From the NCBI GenBank assembly GCA_017436345.1, contig JAFSDH010000002.1, positions 1-64,000 of the forward strand: a DNA stretch of 64,000 nucleotides, given 5' to 3'. Each line of letters begins with the position of its first letter. Within the stretch, counting starts at the first letter, position 1. The DNA comes from Bacilli bacterium (GTDB taxonomy: Bacteria > Bacillota_I > Bacilli_A > RF39 > UBA660). The notes under the pieces were generated by a model. That model made no database searches and was not told where the DNA came from. It worked only from the letters and a program-made list of their open reading frames with translations. Both the position numbers and the translations under genes were made by a program. This document shows, one piece after another, positions 8,310 through 17,018 of this stretch.

Positions 8310-9788
8310 ATGAAAAAAGTAATTATATTAGTAATATTATTATCATTTATATTAGGGTTAAAATTAGATGTATATGCACAAAACTATACTGATAAATTTA
8401 TTATTGCTGAAGAAATAGAAGGTATATATTTTGGGAAAAATAATGGAAGTGTAACACAATATCGCAAAGCTAAGTTTAAAAGAAGAGTATCTGATAATCA
8501 AATTGTATATTGTATTGAACCATTTGTAGATATGATAGAAAATAGTAATTACAATGGTTATGATTATAACTATGAAAAATTATTAAACATGGCAACTGAA
8601 AAATGGGAAAAAGTAATGCTAATATCATATTATGGATATGGATATAAAAACCATACTGATTCTAAATGGTATGCTATAACTCAACTACTTATTTGGCAAA
8701 CAATAGAAGAAGAATCTGATTTTTTCTATACAGAAACTTTTAAAGGAAAAAGAGTAACTAGATTTGTAAAAGAAACAAATGAAATAAAAGAGTTAGTTAA
8801 TAATCACTTTAAAAAGGTATCTTTTGATAATGAAATTATAGATGTATCAATAAATTCGGAAATAATTCTAGAAGATAAAAATCAAGTATTAGAAAATTAT
8901 GAATTGGTTAATAATAAGGACATTGCCAAAATAGATGGTAATAGATTAATTATAAATACAAATAATAAGCAACAAGAATTAGAAATAAGGTTAGAAAAAA
9001 AAGATAAAATATATAAAGCAATTCCTATAATATATGTAAGTAATACATATCAAAATGTACTTTCAGTTGGTAGTTACAATCCTATTATTAGTTCGTTTAA
9101 ATTAAAAATAGATAGTGGAAAAATAACTATCTATAAAAAGGACAAAGATACTGAAGATTTTAATCCTCAAGGAGAAGCATTATTGCAAGGAACAACATAT
9201 GAATTATATAATGAAGAAAATAAATTTGTGGATAAAATCATAGTAAATGAAGAAGGAATAGCTACATTATCTAATATTAAATATGGAAATTACATGTTAA
9301 AGGAATCTGTTGCTGGCAAGGGGTACCTACTTGATAAGAATGTATATTTTTTTAATATAAATAATGAAAATAAAAATATTTCTTTAGAATTATATAATCA
9401 AGTAATAAAAAGTAAAGTAAAAATAGTAAAATTTTTATCAGACAATACTGGTAATAGATATGAAAGTAACATAACTTTTCAAATCATAAATAATAAAGGA
9501 GAAGTCGTTCAAGAATTAATAACAGATGAATTTGGAACTGCAATAATAGAATTACCATATGGAACCTATAAAGTTAAACAAATTAATACTAGTAATGGGT
9601 ATAATAAAGTAGATGATTTTGAAATAATTATAGATGAGAACACAGAAAAAGAACTTGAATATTTCTTATATGATTTAAAAGTACCTAATACATATCAAAA
9701 AAGTTATTTTAATATGTTTTCTGTAATTCTTATTTCTTTATTGTTATCATCTTCAATATTGGTATATAAAAATGCAAAAAGTAATTAA
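8310..9788 (+). CDS. Sortase-anchored thioester/Cna-B surface adhesin
   Basis: This 492-aa secreted wall protein starts with a signal peptide ending near VYAQ. It has a thioester-type domain: Cys68 in IVYCIEPF pairs with Gln125 in ITQLLIWQ, the Cys-Gln pair that forms an internal thioester in Gram-positive adhesins. Two Cna-B/SpaA-like modules follow (about 275-350, beginning GKITIYKKD, and about 375-455, beginning KVKIVKFLSD). The C-terminus is a sorting signal, VPNTY, then a hydrophobic segment and a Lys-containing tail, so the motif is PNT rather than LPxTG. The next gene is a sortase overlapping by 17 nt, which probably anchors it. AAGGAGG precedes the start. A related protein occurs at 23128-24948. 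Confidence 0.85.
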   Translation: MKKVIILVILLSFILGLKLDVYAQNYTDKFIIAEEIEGIYFGKNNGSVTQYRKAKFKRRVSDNQIVYCIEPFVDMIENSNYNGYDYNYEKLLNMATEKWEKVMLISYYGYGYKNHTDSKWYAITQLLIWQTIEEESDFFYTETFKGKRVTRFVKETNEIKELVNNHFKKVSFDNEIIDVSINSEIILEDKNQVLENYELVNNKDIAKIDGNRLIINTNNKQQELEIRLEKKDKIYKAIPIIYVSNTYQNVLSVGSYNPIISSFKLKIDSGKITIYKKDKDTEDFNPQGEALLQGTTYELYNEENKFVDKIIVNEEGIATLSNIKYGNYMLKESVAGKGYLLDKNVYFFNINNENKNISLELYNQVIKSKVKIVKFLSDNTGNRYESNITFQIINNKGEVVQELITDEFGTAIIELPYGTYKVKQINTSNGYNKVDDFEIIIDENTEKELEYFLYDLKVPNTYQKSYFNMFSVILISLLLSSSILVYKNAKSN

Positions 9789-10347
9789 TGTCATATATAT
9801 AATTATCATAGTAATAGAACTATTTCTTTTTAAGATGTACAATGATAAAAAAAATGAGGAAAAAAAAGAACAAATAGAAAGTAGTAGTATAAATTACATA
9901 TTAAACCAAGGAATAGAATATCGAAAAAAAAGTGATGAAAAAAATGTTATTAATTACGAAATGATATTAGAAATTCCTAAAATAAATTTAAAAAAAGGGA
10001 TATTATCAAAAGCGGATAAGGATAATAATATTGATAAGAATATTACTATTCTTGAACAATCATCATATCCAGATAAAGTAGGAAATATATTTTTAGCAGC
10101 TCATTCTGGATCAGGAAATAAATCATATTTTAATAATCTTGTTCAATTAAAGAAAGAAGATGAAGCAAAATTATATTTTAATGAGAAAATATATACTTAT
10201 AAATTACAAGAAATAAGATCAATAGAAAAAAATAAATACATTACTATAAGTACTAAAACAAATAATAATTTAATATTAATAACGTGCAATCAAAAAGAAA
10301 AAAATAGATTTCTATTTTTTATATTTACTTTAAAAGCAGAAGATTAG
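9772..10347 (+). CDS. Sortase
   Basis: This 191-aa membrane transpeptidase has an N-terminal membrane segment (about 5-21) and the sortase beta-barrel: LEIPKINLKKGIL, then catalytic His111 in AAHSGSG, Cys172 in LILITCN and Arg179 in KNRF. It overlaps the adhesin gene by 17 nt, so the pair is translationally coupled and the adhesin with its VPNTY signal is the likely substrate. The sortase class is not certain; the short form and PNT-type substrate fit the class B/D range. Confidence 0.88.
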   Translation: MQKVINVIYIIIIVIELFLFKMYNDKKNEEKKEQIESSSINYILNQGIEYRKKSDEKNVINYEMILEIPKINLKKGILSKADKDNNIDKNITILEQSSYPDKVGNIFLAAHSGSGNKSYFNNLVQLKKEDEAKLYFNEKIYTYKLQEIRSIEKNKYITISTKTNNNLILITCNQKEKNRFLFFIFTLKAED

Positions 10348-10360
10348 TTCTGCTTTTTTT
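10332..10360. terminator. Convergent terminator, sortase / ABC permease
   Basis: AAAAGCAGA (10332-10340) pairs with TCTGCTTTT (10349-10357). With A and T runs on either side it can serve the sortase (plus) and the permease operon (minus). Confidence 0.75.
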
Positions 10361-11138
10361 CTATATAAATATCCAATTTATTTATAATTAAATACATTAA
10401 ATAAGAAATTATCCCAAGAATAAAAGTAGCTGTAATAGTTAGATTAATATTAAATACTTGAGAACCATACATAATTAAGTATCCTAACCCTCTTTTCGAT
10501 ACTAACAGTTCTCCCATAATAACTCCAATTAATGACATACTTATGTTAATTTTAAAAGAACTTATTATATTTCTTAAATTACTTGGTACAATGACTTTAA
10601 AAAATATTTGATATTTACTAGCTTTTAAACTTTTCATTAAAATAATTAAATCTTTATCTGTTGAACTAAAAGCATTATATATATTTAATATTGATATAAA
10701 TGTGGAGATTAATAAAGCCATTATTATAATCGAATTTGTGCTTGCACCTACCCAAATAATAATTAAAGGACCAAGTGCTACTTTAGGTAAGGAGTTTAAT
10801 ATAGTTAAATATGGATCAAATACTTTAAATAGAAAATTACTCCACCAAAAAATAGATGCAATTATAAAACCAATAAATGATGCTATAAAAAAACTAATTA
10901 AAGTTTCGTAAAGAGTAATAGCAATGTGTTCTAGTAAATTGTTACTAATAAATAACTGTAAAATAGTATTAAAAACTTTGCTAGGTGCAGAATATAAAAA
11001 TGGGTTTAATATTTCCTTATATGATAATAGTTCCCAAATGATTAAAAATGTAAGAACTATTAATATCTGAACTAAAATGATTGTTATTTTTCTTTTTCGA
11101 TTTTTTCTTAAAAAATCTAAATGTTCTTTACTAAACAT
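10344..11138 (-). CDS. ABC transporter permease (NitT/TauT/ThiX type)
   Basis: This 264-aa inner-membrane permease has about six hydrophobic segments and a BPD_transp_1 domain with the ATPase-coupling EAA-like loop LMKSLKASKYQIFFKVIVPSNL. The GELLVSKRGLGYLIMYGSQVF segment is typical of SsuC/TauC/ThiX permeases. The start is the ATG at 11138, which overlaps the end of the ATPase gene by 8 nt (ATGTTTAG); a longer frame to 11225 reads through the ATPase fragment and is not used. It is intact, but the two upstream genes of its operon are split by insertions, so its transport role is probably lost in this state. Confidence 0.88.
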   Translation of the reverse strand: MFSKEHLDFLRKNRKRKITIILVQILIVLTFLIIWELLSYKEILNPFLYSAPSKVFNTILQLFISNNLLEHIAITLYETLISFFIASFIGFIIASIFWWSNFLFKVFDPYLTILNSLPKVALGPLIIIWVGASTNSIIIMALLISTFISILNIYNAFSSTDKDLIILMKSLKASKYQIFFKVIVPSNLRNIISSFKINISMSLIGVIMGELLVSKRGLGYLIMYGSQVFNINLTITATFILGIISYLMYLIINKLDIYIEKKQN

Positions 11139-11305
11139 GATTATCAATTTCTTTCCATATTTTATCATAATAAGAATTAAATTTTTCAGTTCGTCTTTTA
11201 GATGAAGGATAAAGATTATTATCAAAACTTATATTATGAATATTCTTAATTTTTGCAGGTCTTTTTGTTAATACTATTATTTTGTTAGAAAGACTTATAG
11301 CTTCA
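11131..11305 (-). pseudogene. C-terminal fragment of interrupted ABC transporter ATPase
   Basis: The minus strand encodes, without stops, 57 residues starting EAISLSNKIIVLTKRPAKIK and ending KEIDNHV, then TAG. This is the C-terminal tail of a NitT/TauT-family ATPase. The missing front is at 14565-15140, where the reading frame breaks after VTHDLAE. Joining the two at the shared TGAA gives HDLAEAISLSN in frame, the normal family sequence. Element A separates the halves. The stop overlaps the permease start. Confidence 0.9.
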
Positions 11306-11326
11306 CTTAGGTAAAAATAAACATAA
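11305..11326 (+). repeat. Element A left end: attP right half-site
   Basis: The arm begins ACTTAG just inside the TC crossover (11303-11304) and ends ACATAA. It is the inverted partner of 14544-14565 at the other end. Outside the core lies the host half-site within the ATPase gene. Confidence 0.75.
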
Positions 11327-11353
11327 AAAATGGTTTAAATAATATATATTAAT

Positions 11354-12481
11354 ATGGAAAAAATTAATACAGGGATTTATATAAGAGTCTCTACAGACGA
11401 ACAAGTAAAACATGGATATTCAATAAAAGCTCAAAAAGATAAGCTTGTTAATTTTGCTCAAATTAAGGAATGGAATATATATAAAATATATATAGATGAA
11501 GGAGTTAGTGGAAAAAATTTAAATAGACCAAAAGTCAAAGAACTAATTAATGATGTAAAAAATAAAAGTATTAATAATATCTTAGTATATAAAATTGATA
11601 GATTAACGCGTTCAACCAAAGATCTCATTGAATTAATTGAAATGTTTTCTAAATATAATTGTGAATTTAATTCCTTGACAGAATCAATTGATACATCTTC
11701 TCCATCGGGTAGAATGTTTATAAAAATAATTGGGCTTTTTGCCGAATTTGAAAGGGAAACCATTGCCGAAAGAATAAAAATTGGATTTGAAAGAAAAGTA
11801 AAAGAAGGATACAGTATTTGTTCTTCAACATCATCGTATGGATATAGTCGTATTAAAGGAAAAAAAATACAAATAATAAAAAAAGATGAAGCATTAATTG
11901 TAAGAAAAATATTTAAGATGTATCAAAACAATAAAAGTATTAAAGAAATCAAAAAATACTTATTATCAAAAAAAGTACCTACTAAAAAGAATAAAACATG
12001 GTCCAATAAAATGATTACTAATATATTAACTAACCCCAATTATATAGGTAAAGTAAGATATGGTATAAATAGAAAAGACTATTTTGAAAACGATGGTAAG
12101 CATCAGAGTATAATCTCTAGACAAGAATTTATGAGTATTCAAAAAAAAATAAATAATCAACTAAAAACTAAAGAAGATGCTTATTATTCGAATAAACTAA
12201 TTTGTATGTGTGGAAAAAAAATGCATACGAAAAGAACTTATATAAATAATAAAATATATATAAATTATACTTGTAAAAATAAATCATGCTTATTTAAGAG
12301 TATAAGTCATAAATTTTTAGATAGATATTTTAATATAAACAATATGAGCATAATTACTCAAAAAGATATAATTCAGAATATAGTAAAAGAAATAAGAATA
12401 ATCTCTTTAAAAAAAGAATTAAAGATTCTGTATAATTGTGTAAAATTAGAGAATGAAAACTTTACACTTATAAAAAAATAA
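11354..12481 (+). CDS. Serine recombinase of element A
   Basis: This 375-aa site-specific recombinase has the catalytic resolvase domain with the nucleophilic serine in YIRVSTDEQ, then KIDRLTRSTKDLIELIE and GLFAEFERETIAERIKIG. The recombinase DNA-binding domain (about 150-260) follows. A zinc-ribbon has Cys pairs in CMCGKK and CKNKSC (about 276-312), and the tail is short. At 375 residues it is compact for a large serine integrase. The ATG at 11354 lacks a good ribosome site, so expression may be weak or leaderless. It lies 50 bp inside the left end of element A and most likely catalyses its integration and excision. Confidence 0.93.
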   Translation: MEKINTGIYIRVSTDEQVKHGYSIKAQKDKLVNFAQIKEWNIYKIYIDEGVSGKNLNRPKVKELINDVKNKSINNILVYKIDRLTRSTKDLIELIEMFSKYNCEFNSLTESIDTSSPSGRMFIKIIGLFAEFERETIAERIKIGFERKVKEGYSICSSTSSYGYSRIKGKKIQIIKKDEALIVRKIFKMYQNNKSIKEIKKYLLSKKVPTKKNKTWSNKMITNILTNPNYIGKVRYGINRKDYFENDGKHQSIISRQEFMSIQKKINNQLKTKEDAYYSNKLICMCGKKMHTKRTYINNKIYINYTCKNKSCLFKSISHKFLDRYFNINNMSIITQKDIIQNIVKEIRIISLKKELKILYNCVKLENENFTLIKK

Positions 12482-12555
12482 AATGTCAAATTTGTCACTA
12501 ATGTATTTATAAAGGAAAATATAAAATATATACTAATAATAGGATAGGAGGTATT

Positions 12556-13131
12556 ATGAAAAAAACAAGAATTTTATCTGGTATGACGATGTTTATCGCT
12601 ATTGTTTTAATATTGACAGGATACTCTATTATATTCATAAATGATTATCAAGTTGATGCAAAAGAAGTGAGTTCATATGCCTCATTAATTAAGACAAGTT
12701 ATACGTCATATTCTTTAGATATGGAAAAAATATCATATGATATAAAAGAAACAGAAATATTTAATATTAAATATTATACGGAACTAAAGGTTAATTATGA
12801 TGCTAATAATCAAGAATTAAGTGACATTGAAACAAAAATAAAAGAAAGTGAAATTATGTCAAAAACTCTTTTACACGAATGTAGTGTAAGAGAATACAAT
12901 GACTATCAAATTGATTATAATTGTGAAATGATTAGTCACAACTATGAATCAATTATAAATGCTTATGTATCTCTAGTATCAAAATATAATAAACTAATAA
13001 ATGATTATAATAATTGGTTAGGAGAACAAAAAAATATAAATAGTAATAAATTAAATGAATATATACCTAAATATTATAATAAAAACATTGACATTAATAA
13101 TGACGGAGAATATTCTGGTGTAATAAAATAA
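12556..13131 (+). CDS. Membrane-anchored extracellular protein, unknown function
   Basis: This 191-aa protein has one N-terminal hydrophobic segment (about 10-30) that could be an uncleaved signal anchor. An extracytoplasmic helical, Tyr/Asn-rich domain follows, with two Cys (HECSVRE and NCEMIS) that could form a disulfide. I recognise no family. AGGAGG precedes the ATG. The next gene starts 11 nt downstream, so it is probably coexpressed with the phosphodiester-glycosidase-like protein as element A cargo. Confidence 0.7.
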   Translation: MKKTRILSGMTMFIAIVLILTGYSIIFINDYQVDAKEVSSYASLIKTSYTSYSLDMEKISYDIKETEIFNIKYYTELKVNYDANNQELSDIETKIKESEIMSKTLLHECSVREYNDYQIDYNCEMISHNYESIINAYVSLVSKYNKLINDYNNWLGEQKNINSNKLNEYIPKYYNKNIDINNDGEYSGVIK

Positions 13132-13142
13132 GGAGGAATAGT

Positions 13143-14540
13143 ATGAGATATGATGAGGATCTTGAAATAATTGATGCTTTTGAAGATATAGAACCAATAT
13201 CTCATATTATGAATAAGCCTGTAACAAAAAAAGAAGATAAAAAAGTAGAAAAAATATCAGTAAAGAAAGAAAATAATAAAAAAGAAAAAAATAATAATTA
13301 TAATAAAAAAAATAAACTATTATTTAATTCTATTATATTTTTACCAATATGTTCTTTAATATATTTAATATCACTTAATAGTAATATTTTAATTAATAAT
13401 AGAATTAGTATTTTTTCTCTTTGTTTAATAATATTATTTTTAATAACGTTAATAGTAGGAATTATAAAAGAAATATTCATTAAAAGAAATATCTTTATAA
13501 AACTATTAAAAACAACATCAGCTTTTTTATATATAAGTGTTTTTGTTGGAATAAGTATACTTTTATATGGAAATGATTCTACAGTAAGAGACTTTATTAT
13601 TGATAAAGCTATGTCAACAACTAATCATCAATATTTAGCTACATGGCTATTTGATGAAAATACAATAAGTACAAGTCTTTTACAATTAAAAGAAGCAACA
13701 CAAATAGAAATAAATGGAAGTGATAAAATTACTTTCAATGAGATAAATTATAATCAAGAAATTTATACTAGTATTTATGAAGAACAAATTTTAAATAAAG
13801 AAAATGAAGATGATTTATATAAAATAATTGAAATACAAGGAACAACAATAGGAGCTAATTATAAATACAAGGGATATTTAGTAGCTATATATGATCCTTC
13901 TAAAGTAAAAATAGGTACTTCAAGTGGAGCTGGTACTCATAATGGATCATATGGAGAAATTCTTTCAATGATATCAAAGAAAAATAATGCATTAGTGGCC
14001 ATGAATGCTGGTGGTTTCTATGATCCTAATTGGCGAAGTAATGGTGGAATTCCTCATGGTGCTGTTATTAAAGATGGAAAAATACAAAGTGAATTTAGAC
14101 GTGGGGATGTTAGTGGTGGATTAATTGGTTTTAACTACAACAATGAACTAGTATTAAAAAGAATGACTGCTGAAGAAGCTATTAATAGTGGAATAAGAGA
14201 TGCTGTTGACTGGGGACCTTATTTAATTGTTAATGGTAAAAATCAATATGCAAATGTAAAAAAATATAGTTGGGCAACGTCAAGAAGTGCAATTGGTCAA
14301 AGAGCTGACGGAATCGTATTAATGCTTGTTATCGATGGTGGAAATCAACCAGGAAGTTATGGAGCTAGCTATGCCGACATTGCTAAAATAATGGAAAACT
14401 ATGGAGCAGTAAATGCTGCTAATTTAGACGGTGGTACATCGACTGCTTTGGTAGAAAATAATGAATATGTAAATAATCCATGGAATGGTCATAAAAGAAC
14501 CATTAGAAGATTACCAAATGCTTGGATTGTTGTAAAATAA
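13143..14540 (+). CDS. Membrane protein with phosphodiester glycosidase (NAGPA-like) domain
   Basis: This 465-aa protein has an acidic/Lys-rich cytoplasmic N-terminus (1-57), several hydrophobic segments (about 58-140) and a C-terminal extracellular NAGPA domain. The domain shows ALVAMNAGGFYDPNW, GLIGFNYNNELV, WGPYLIVNGK, RSAIGQRADGIVLMLVIDG and ANLDGGTSTALVENN. The family cleaves phosphodiester-linked sugars and is found near polysaccharide genes, so a role in processing a cell-surface polymer is plausible. The substrate is unknown. It is the last gene of element A, ending 4 nt before the attP half-site. Confidence 0.85.
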   Translation: MRYDEDLEIIDAFEDIEPISHIMNKPVTKKEDKKVEKISVKKENNKKEKNNNYNKKNKLLFNSIIFLPICSLIYLISLNSNILINNRISIFSLCLIILFLITLIVGIIKEIFIKRNIFIKLLKTTSAFLYISVFVGISILLYGNDSTVRDFIIDKAMSTTNHQYLATWLFDENTISTSLLQLKEATQIEINGSDKITFNEINYNQEIYTSIYEEQILNKENEDDLYKIIEIQGTTIGANYKYKGYLVAIYDPSKVKIGTSSGAGTHNGSYGEILSMISKKNNALVAMNAGGFYDPNWRSNGGIPHGAVIKDGKIQSEFRRGDVSGGLIGFNYNNELVLKRMTAEEAINSGIRDAVDWGPYLIVNGKNQYANVKKYSWATSRSAIGQRADGIVLMLVIDGGNQPGSYGASYADIAKIMENYGAVNAANLDGGTSTALVENNEYVNNPWNGHKRTIRRLPNAWIVVK

Positions 14541-14543
14541 AAA

Positions 14544-14565
14544 TTATGTTAATAAGAATATAAGT
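14544..14565 (+). repeat. Element A right end: attP left half-site
   Basis: The arm opens TTATGTT and ends TAAGT directly before the TC crossover at 14566-14567. It is the inverted partner of 11305-11326, matching at 15 of 22 positions. Confidence 0.75.
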
Positions 14566-15140
14566 TCAGCTAAATCATGGGTAACCATAATAACTGTCTT
14601 ATGTTCTTTTTTTATAATTTTATATAAATCATCTGCAAGCATAATTCTTGTTTGATAGTCTAAGGCCGAAAAAGGTTCATCTAAGAGTAAAATATCAGGG
14701 TTAATAGCTAATGTTCTTATTAAAGCAACTCTTTGTCGCATACCGCCAGATAAACTTCTAGGATATTTATCTTTAAAGTCATATAATCCATAATTTTTTA
14801 AAAGACTAATAACTCTATTTTTAGTAATATCATTAAGTTCATTATAAATTTCTAATCCTAATAAACAATTATCAAGGACAGTACGCCAAGGTAATAATGA
14901 ATCTTTTTGTAACATATAGCCAATTCTTAAATTTTTATCTGATATAATGTTTCCTTCAGATTTTTCTTCTAGATTAGCAAGAATAGATAGTAAAGTGCTT
15001 TTTCCACAACCAGATGGACCTACTATTGATATGAAATCCTCTTCTTTAACTTCTAAAGAAATATTATCTATTGCTATAACTTCACTAGTAATATCATGAT
15101 ATATTTTTTTTAAATCATTTATTTTTAAAATATTACTCAT
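14565..15140 (-). pseudogene. N-terminal part of interrupted ABC transporter ATPase
   Basis: This 192-codon fragment has Walker A GPSGCGKST, a Q-loop (MLQKDSLLPWRTVLDN), the signature LSGGMRQRVALIRTLA, Walker B ILLLDEPFSALD and the switch His in VTHDLAE. The native frame breaks at the TGAA core; the open frame runs 7 further codons (LIFLLT, then stop at 14544) inside element A. The last 57 residues are at 11131-11305. The start overlaps the substrate-binding protein stop by 8 nt (ATGAGTAA). The nucleotide-binding core is complete but the tail is lost. Confidence 0.9.
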
Positions 15141-15540
15141 TTACTGTATAAATTAAATCCTTATAGTTTACAGCCTTATCTAAGTGACCTGCTGCAATCA
15201 TTATTTCCTGTAGATGATCAAACGACTCTTTAGAAAAAGAAGTTGTTGTAGGCCAAGTATCTTGTTCTTTATAACGATTAATTACTTTTACCAAATCATT
15301 TAAAGACGTATCTGGGAAGAACTCTAAAATTATTTCAGCAATTTTATTACTATCATTTTCATTAACAAAATCTAATCCTCTTTGAATAGCACTATTAAAA
15401 CTAAGTATAATATCAGGATTTTCTTCTATAAAACTAATCTTAGCGTTATATGATGTATATGGTACATTTCCTCCTAATTCACCTAAAGATGCAACTACGT
15501 AACCATATCCTTGACTTTCTACCTCCAAAGCATTAGGTTC
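15133..15540 (-). pseudogene. C-terminal part of interrupted ABC substrate-binding protein
   Basis: The minus strand reads on from the GAAC core as P-N-A-L-E-V-E-S-Q-G-Y-G and then VVASLGELGGNVPYTSYNA, ending YKDLIYTVNE. This is the C-terminal third of an NMT1/THI5-like periplasmic-binding-fold lipoprotein or anchored protein. The frame is open through the junction, and an internal ATG at 15528 makes it look like a separate gene. It is one of three pieces of a single 330-aa protein, the others being 22130-22281 and 27808-28249. Confidence 0.92.
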
Positions 15541-15557
15541 TCTTAGTGTTACAAAAG
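15541..15557 (+). repeat. Element B left end: attP right half-site
   Basis: TCTTAGTGTTACAAAAG directly follows the TC crossover (15539-15540) and is the inverted partner of 22115-22131. Confidence 0.75.
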
Positions 15558-15629
15558 AATGTAAAGTAGTACTAATTAATTAAAAATAGAAAAATATATT
15601 ATGTTATACTACTAATAGTAGGTGATAAT

Positions 15630-16961
15630 ATGAAAAAAGGAATTTTACTTCCAATATTTTCCTTACCAAGTAAGTATGGAATAGGAGATTTTGGATATGA
15701 AGCATATGAATTTATTGATATTTTAAGTAGTAATAATATAGATTACTGGGAAATATTGCCGATAAATGATGATATTGGATCTCCTTACAGTCCGATAAGT
15801 TATTATGCTTTAAACAGAAATTATGTATCTTTAGATAAATTAAAAGAAATGAATTTGATAAATAAACCTCAAACAAAAGCTACGACTCCAAGAATCGTCT
15901 ATGACAATTTTAAAGAAAAGTATTATTTTGAAGCTTATAATAATTTTAAAGGTAATGATGAATATCTTGAGTTTATAAAAAATGAAGAAATAATTAAATA
16001 TGCCTTATTTATGCAAGAAAAAACTAATATTGAAAAAGAATACTTTTTGTTTTTACAATATATACTAGATAAGCAATGGAATGAATTAAAAGAATATGCT
16101 CATAGTAAAAATGTAAAAATAATAGGCGATTTACCTATATATCCAGACTACAATTCAGTAGAGGTAAAATACTATCCACAATATTATCAATTAAATAATG
16201 ATAATAAGATGGAATATGTATCAGGAGCATCACCAGACTACTTTAATAGTGAAGGTCAAAAATGGGGACATCCATTATATAATTTCGATGAAATGAAAAA
16301 AAATAATTATGAATATTTAATTAAGCGATATCAAGAATTCTTAAATAAATATGATTTAATTAGAATTGACCACTTTAGAGCTTTTGATACTTACTTTAAA
16401 ATACCAGTAAATGGCAGTGCTAAAGAAGGAATATACGTAGAAGGACCTGGAAAAAATTTCTTTAATCAATTATTTAAAATAACATCGAGTGATAAATTTA
16501 TTATTGAGGATTTAGGTGACTTACGAAAAGAAACATTTGAACTTAAAGACTATTATAATTTTAAAGGAATGAAAATAATTCAATATACCTTAAATCCAAA
16601 AGAGAAAAAAGATGAATATAATGATGTAGAAAACATGGTAATATATACTGGAAATCATGATAATAATACAATTGTTGGATGGTACAATAGTATATCAAAA
16701 CTAGATCAAATAAATATTAAAGAATTCTTAAAAGAACAAAATTGTTATGATGAAGACATTCATATAAGTTTTATTAAATATATATTAAAAAGTAAGGCTG
16801 ATCTAGCAATTATACCTGTTCAAGACATAATTGGTCTTGATGAAAATTCAAGAGTAAATTTGCCAGGTACTGTAGACAATAGTAATTGGTCTTGGCAATT
16901 AAAAAATTTCGAAGAATTTAAAAATAATATTACTATATTAAATGAGACTATTAAACAATAG
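15630..16961 (+). CDS. malQ: 4-alpha-glucanotransferase (GH77, amylomaltase)
   Basis: This 443-aa cytoplasmic GH77 enzyme transfers alpha-1,4-glucan segments during maltodextrin or glycogen use. The family signatures are present: LPSKYGIGDFG near the N-terminus, SPYSPISYYALN, IRIDHFRAF with the nucleophilic Asp, FIIEDLGDL with the acid/base Glu, and YTGNHDNNTIVGWY. It is shorter than the usual roughly 500 residues, apparently by a compacted helical subdomain around residues 95-150. RBS AGGTGAT precedes the ATG, with an extended -10 (TGTTATACT, to 15610) just inside the element. It is the first cargo gene of element B and no other maltose genes are nearby. Confidence 0.92.
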   Translation: MKKGILLPIFSLPSKYGIGDFGYEAYEFIDILSSNNIDYWEILPINDDIGSPYSPISYYALNRNYVSLDKLKEMNLINKPQTKATTPRIVYDNFKEKYYFEAYNNFKGNDEYLEFIKNEEIIKYALFMQEKTNIEKEYFLFLQYILDKQWNELKEYAHSKNVKIIGDLPIYPDYNSVEVKYYPQYYQLNNDNKMEYVSGASPDYFNSEGQKWGHPLYNFDEMKKNNYEYLIKRYQEFLNKYDLIRIDHFRAFDTYFKIPVNGSAKEGIYVEGPGKNFFNQLFKITSSDKFIIEDLGDLRKETFELKDYYNFKGMKIIQYTLNPKEKKDEYNDVENMVIYTGNHDNNTIVGWYNSISKLDQINIKEFLKEQNCYDEDIHISFIKYILKSKADLAIIPVQDIIGLDENSRVNLPGTVDNSNWSWQLKNFEEFKNNITILNETIKQ

Positions 16962-16968
16962 TCTTTTT
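16945..16968 (+). terminator. Terminator overlapping the malQ stop
   Basis: AGACTATT (16945-16952) pairs with AATAGTCT (16957-16964) around an AAAC loop, followed by T residues. The stop codon lies in the 3' arm. Confidence 0.75.
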
Positions 16969-16970
16969 AC

Positions 16971-16999
16971 TTTACTTGTTATTAACAAAATGTTATAAT
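16971..16999 (+). promoter_or_regulatory. Promoter of the nucleotidase-hydrolase gene
   Basis: TTTACT (16971-16976), a 17-bp spacer and TATAAT (16994-16999), preceded by TGT as an extended -10, sit 19 bp before the ATG at 17019. Confidence 0.7.
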
Positions 17000-17018
17000 C
17001 AAAACAAGAGGTGATATT

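Larger units (their letters stand above)
11303..14567 (+). mobile_element. Integrated element A: serine recombinase plus exported cargo, inside the ABC ATPase gene
   Basis: This segment of about 3.26 kb is bounded by TTCA at 11302-11305 and 14565-14568. Deleting one copy and the interior restores a 248-aa ATPase frame exactly (576 + 171 nt = 249 codons with stop). Joining the element's own ends gives a 46-bp imperfect palindrome with a central TC. Its arms are 14544-14565 and 11305-11326, with 15 of 22 positions symmetric, including TTATGTT and TAAGT. That is the layout of a serine-integrase attP. Genes: a serine recombinase near the left end, then two membrane/exported proteins, all on the plus strand. 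Confidence 0.88.

Noticed and set aside
10344..11225. Longer permease reading frame starting at 11225
   Set aside because: The extra residues are an out-of-frame reading of the ATPase tail. The true start is the ATG at 11138 that overlaps the ATPase stop.
15133..15528. Apparent independent 131-aa gene starting at an internal ATG
   Set aside because: It is the C-terminal piece of the interrupted binding protein. The frame continues upstream to the core at 15540 and joins the other pieces exactly.
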